Positions 15,101 through 16,776 of a stretch of DNA of 16,776 bases are shown in pieces. Position numbers and translations under genes: made by a program. Location: NCBI GenBank assembly GCA_910588015.1, contig CAJUOK010000029.1, positions 1 through 16,776 on the forward strand. Reading direction: 5' to 3'. The notes beneath the pieces were generated by a model. That model searched no databases and was not told where the DNA came from. It worked only from the letters and a program-made list of their open reading frames with translations. How positions within the stretch are numbered: position 1 is the first letter of the stretch; the number at the start of each line of letters is the position of its first letter. The DNA comes from an uncultured Christensenellaceae bacterium. Its GTDB lineage: Bacteria; Bacillota; Clostridia; Christensenellales; UBA3700.

Positions 15101-16776
15101 CGGTATTGACGGAAAATTCTGCGAAGAATTATAAAATAAGCGAGGAGACGAAAAGAGCGTCGTTTAGAGTCGGCAACAGCGGAGAAAAAGTCGAAGTTGT
15201 GATAGAAAACGATAAATTTATCTATGACGGCAATCCTCACGGCGGAGATTTTAAAATTACTGAAGGTACGTTGGAGCTTGGCAGTTTATTAAAGAAATAC
15301 TATAAAGTAGTCGACGGCAAGAAAATAGCTATGGCAGACGGTGAAATACCCGTCAATGCGGGAGACTATGTCGTGGAATTGAGCTTGAGCGAAAGCGACG
15401 AAGAAAGTTATTACCTAAGCGAAAATACGATAGCGTTTAGTATAGCTAAAGCAAAAATTAAGGTCGAATGGAATACAAATGGAAGCGTACCTGTGATTTC
15501 CAACTTGAGCGACGCTTTAAAAGACGTAGTCGGATATATATATTACGATAGCGACGGCAATAAGTTGCCGGACGGCGCTACTCTCGAAAAGGGCAAGACG
15601 TATAAGGTTCAAGCCGTCATATTGGGAGATAATGCTTATAACTATGAATTCGTAGACAAGCAGGGCGAAGTAATTGAATCAGGTGAGACAGAAAACGTCG
15701 AGTTTACGGTAAAGAGCAATAGCAATGGCGGCGGGAGTAATATAGGAGGCATTGGCGGCGAAGAAATAGACGCTTTAATAAGCAAACTGAAGGACTTGCC
15801 ATTATGGCAAATAAGCGTAAGCGCAATAGGGTTTATACTCATTTTGGCGTTTTTAAGTAAGACGGCAAGTAACGAAAATAAAAGAAGAAAAGCCAAAAAG
15901 ACGACGGAAAACAAATATAAGACTTACTACGCGGGAGCGTTTTTGGGTATGGCTTCTAGCGGCTGGACTGCAATAGCTTGCGCGGTGCTCGGCGGCGTAG
16001 TAGTAAGTTTGGTTGTAATGATTATCTCGGGCGTTAGAAAAAGAAAAGCCGAAGAGCAATTGGAATACGCTAAAGACGAGTATGAGGAAAGACGAACGGC
16101 TAAAAAAGAAGAAGATATGCGAATGATGTTTATGGGAATGATGAGCGGCAATGCAAACGTTGGACAGTACGCATTTGCGCAACAGAATGTAGGCGCAGAA
16201 GAAATGAGAGGGATGATAAACGACGCAGTGAGCGCAATGTTGCCCAGCGTACAGAATTATCTGCCGCAACAGGCTTCTACCAATGACGAACTTGTGCAAA
16301 AACTCATAGAACAAAATGAAATGTTGATGCAAAGGCTCTCCGAACAACCTACAGAAAAGGTTGTTGAGCGAGAAGTAGCTGCTACAAGCTATAGCAACGA
16401 GTTGCTTAAAGAAATCAAAGCATTAAAAGATGAGCCTGCGTCAAGCGAAACTATAAAACAGTTGTTACGCAATCAAGAAATTATGATGAAACAAATAGTT
16501 GGACTGTCGTCAAAACAAAACGACTGTCAATTTGCGCAGGCGCAACCTCAAATAATAGAGAAGATAGTCGAGGTACCCGTAGAAAAGATTGTTGAAAAGG
16601 AAGTCAAGGTCGAAGTACCCGTCGAGGTCGAGAAGATAGTAGAGAAAGAAGTGCGGGTAGAAGTACCTGTAGAGAAAGTGGTAGAAAAGATAGTTGAGAA
16701 AGAGGTTAAAGTAAAAGTAGCTACTGCCGCTAAACACAAGAAAGAAGCAGCGCCAAGACTGACACTCGACGAAGCG
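12112..16776 (+). CDS. Giant surface protein: DUF6273-like, Ig-like modules, TM region, VEK-repeat tail (3' end outside window)
   Basis: The frame is open from ATG 12112 (AAGGAG 5 nt upstream) to the window edge, 1555 codons without a stop. Residues 1-40 form a signal peptide (KSKKLK, then about 20 hydrophobic residues, then a possible AEA cleavage site). About 110-365 resembles DUF6273: GKQW at 113, DKIWLPSL near 282, IWLLSDD at 299, VRPAFHLNL at 353-361. About 370-1200 is a run of beta-rich Ig/MBG-like modules marked by Y-x-G and NAGDYVV/NVGSYQV motifs. A Gly-rich linker (1203-1218) precedes TM1 (1232-1248), a basic loop (KRRKAKK) and a second long hydrophobic stretch (1273-1308). The rest is charged, Met/Gln-rich and helical, ending in three VEVPVEK-type repeats (1481-1536). 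Basic residues flank both hydrophobic stretches, so which side the tail lies on is uncertain. No LPXTG motif or dockerin is visible. It is probably an adhesin or an outside-to-inside linker; the ligand is unknown. Confidence 0.85.
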   Translation, partial: MLKSSKSKKLKILLLLIILPITLLCSVFITFNHNYSAEALGESSINIGEIFCSDYESGRGNAFNKEFWNLISKISGETRPDLTTIENLGKTEKSSQDFRTLNNGNNVTVTIAGKQWTATYLSRSNPTADNPDGDPILTLWLTTAEQNQIKSVEWHCQSENVKGAYPNNMYGTSSMRAITLNNGGSYAKTYNASSLTPVEQNTDSEWSMFTMDLTSGSLMEFIEVPDNISWQHTQTAKDKISYPSRPENFNYNNNNDALDIGGNGLYGSYAEYDGYTNWANDKIWLPSLAETGISGEEGIWLLSDDQRAADTVTWVRSGHWYSFYQAVYALTALGTGYGNSALAEVNVDAINAVRPAFHLNLKAAAMSAPIFFEEPKDVVNQYSGQAQTLADIVDTSKTDWYDGAKMSLEYPSGMTNVGSYQVKVTLTNDDDEFLGEPNISIGESKKIRFFTFKIIKKKIGITLTLNEDKIPQVNVNEGEIFSGDTQTNGRAPTFGFRYKNKDNGKEYEDYPEGEIGTFEASAYIVNDCSYELNKAYSIEFKRNRTKVAKPSMAIVEQAYTGSNLTFNVSQVTDKVTITPPAGMTYADGVLTAKNAGTYEVNIALADNGKATCWDVSGDTEVTSAFKISVSITAIKLGTNIDCSDEDFSWEVGEQVTFTISDGRISGDNIEYYVYYLKTGDSNKYDAIDAQKIVEGDKVKVNIPRTLGIGSYLFVVELKSNMADNKNYYIDGDSKTAAFSIVGNGITVTANDIRWKVNNAAIGQLENGKLLLTYNGKQFAFSVDDSNLKALGVKIDTSIGNKGYEGDIAQTNVGASYKATVWLCNYDSTYDAYSASFTINYEIKQGKYDMSNVKWNYVDGTLIYDKTVTHKVELTGLPGTLSVIDDGYDGNEFKPAGTYTARILGFKNTDGNYITPLYDKPETYDGEFDWTLDWRIEKATLNLEWESIDSGKGFKVSKVKDIYQEFIDKYIYTTNDGQEIDLEDIEVGENVVRYWAEAVLTENSAKNYKISEETKRASFRVGNSGEKVEVVIENDKFIYDGNPHGGDFKITEGTLELGSLLKKYYKVVDGKKIAMADGEIPVNAGDYVVELSLSESDEESYYLSENTIAFSIAKAKIKVEWNTNGSVPVISNLSDALKDVVGYIYYDSDGNKLPDGATLEKGKTYKVQAVILGDNAYNYEFVDKQGEVIESGETENVEFTVKSNSNGGGSNIGGIGGEEIDALISKLKDLPLWQISVSAIGFILILAFLSKTASNENKRRKAKKTTENKYKTYYAGAFLGMASSGWTAIACAVLGGVVVSLVVMIISGVRKRKAEEQLEYAKDEYEERRTAKKEEDMRMMFMGMMSGNANVGQYAFAQQNVGAEEMRGMINDAVSAMLPSVQNYLPQQASTNDELVQKLIEQNEMLMQRLSEQPTEKVVEREVAATSYSNELLKEIKALKDEPASSETIKQLLRNQEIMMKQIVGLSSKQNDCQFAQAQPQIIEKIVEVPVEKIVEKEVKVEVPVEVEKIVEKEVRVEVPVEKVVEKIVEKEVKVKVATAAKHKKEAAPRLTLDEA
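16552..16719 (+). repeat. In-frame VEVPVEK-type repeat inside the giant protein gene
   Basis: Three degenerate units of 14-18 codons with the pattern V-E-V-P-V-E-(K or VEK)-I/V-V-E-K-E-V-K/R, covering residues 1481-1536. The DNA copies differ at many third positions (GTC/GTA/GTT, GAG/GAA), so they are old or kept apart by selection at the protein level. Such V-E-K-P repeats usually form extended, highly charged linkers. The minus strand here gives Ser/Thr/Phe-rich shadow frames that are not genes. Confidence 0.8.

Noticed and set aside
16552..16719. Possible CRISPR-like or non-coding tandem repeat
   Set aside because: The units are in frame, differ mainly at third codon positions and have no spacers. 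The repeat is protein-level.
16510..16739. Ser/Thr/Phe- and Tyr/Leu-rich minus-strand frames at the right edge
   Set aside because: They are low-complexity reverse reads of the VEVPVEK repeat coding DNA.

Overview
This window looks like a chromosomal segment of a moderately AT-rich, gut-type uncultured Clostridia/Bacillota bacterium. That is an inference from several traits: strong AGGAG-type ribosome binding sites, an ECF transporter S component beside a type III pantothenate kinase, a DinR/LexA-like GAAC-N4-GTTC-type box in the uvrB promoter, and a large multidomain surface protein of a style common in uncultured Clostridia. No rRNA, tRNA, CRISPR array, transposase or phage gene is visible.

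Layout. Positions 1-254 carry three copies of dispersed palindromic repeats. A TspO/MBR-family membrane protein lies on the minus strand (255-719). Diverging from it, a textbook sigma-A promoter (809-837) drives a two-gene unit: a small two-TM protein (844-1134), probably translated from a leaderless mRNA, and a membrane-anchored M23 (LytM-type) peptidase with Cys-x2-Cys repeats (1161-2168). Next comes a promoter, a roughly 108-nt leader predicted to fold into hairpins, an ECF S component (2360-3088) and coaX (3283-4053). This points to pantothenate uptake followed by its phosphorylation for coenzyme A. A single-gene homoserine dehydrogenase (4233-5504) follows.

Positions 5612-6832 hold a tight three-gene unit: two proteins that each combine a winged-helix-like N-terminus with a C-terminal membrane tail, and then a TfoX N-terminal-domain protein. 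The function of this unit is unknown. uvrB (6996-8945) and uvrA (8988-11792) form a nucleotide excision repair operon. Its promoter has an SOS-box-like site between the -35 and -10 and leaves only about 6 nt of 5' leader. The operon ends at a strong terminator.

The gap at 11793-12111 contains a second terminator, nested in a 124-bp element with 22-bp perfect inverted termini, and then a promoter. From 12112 to the right edge one reading frame stays open (1555 codons, no stop). It encodes a giant surface protein: signal peptide, DUF6273-like domain, Ig-like modules, a membrane region, and a long Met/Gln-rich C-terminal part ending in VEVPVEK-type repeats. The gene is cut by the window edge.

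Standout points are the unexplained leader RNA at 2251-2350, the winged-helix/membrane-tail gene pair, the inverted-repeat element at 11888-12011, the giant protein's architecture, and the coexistence of leaderless or near-leaderless genes with Shine-Dalgarno-led genes.
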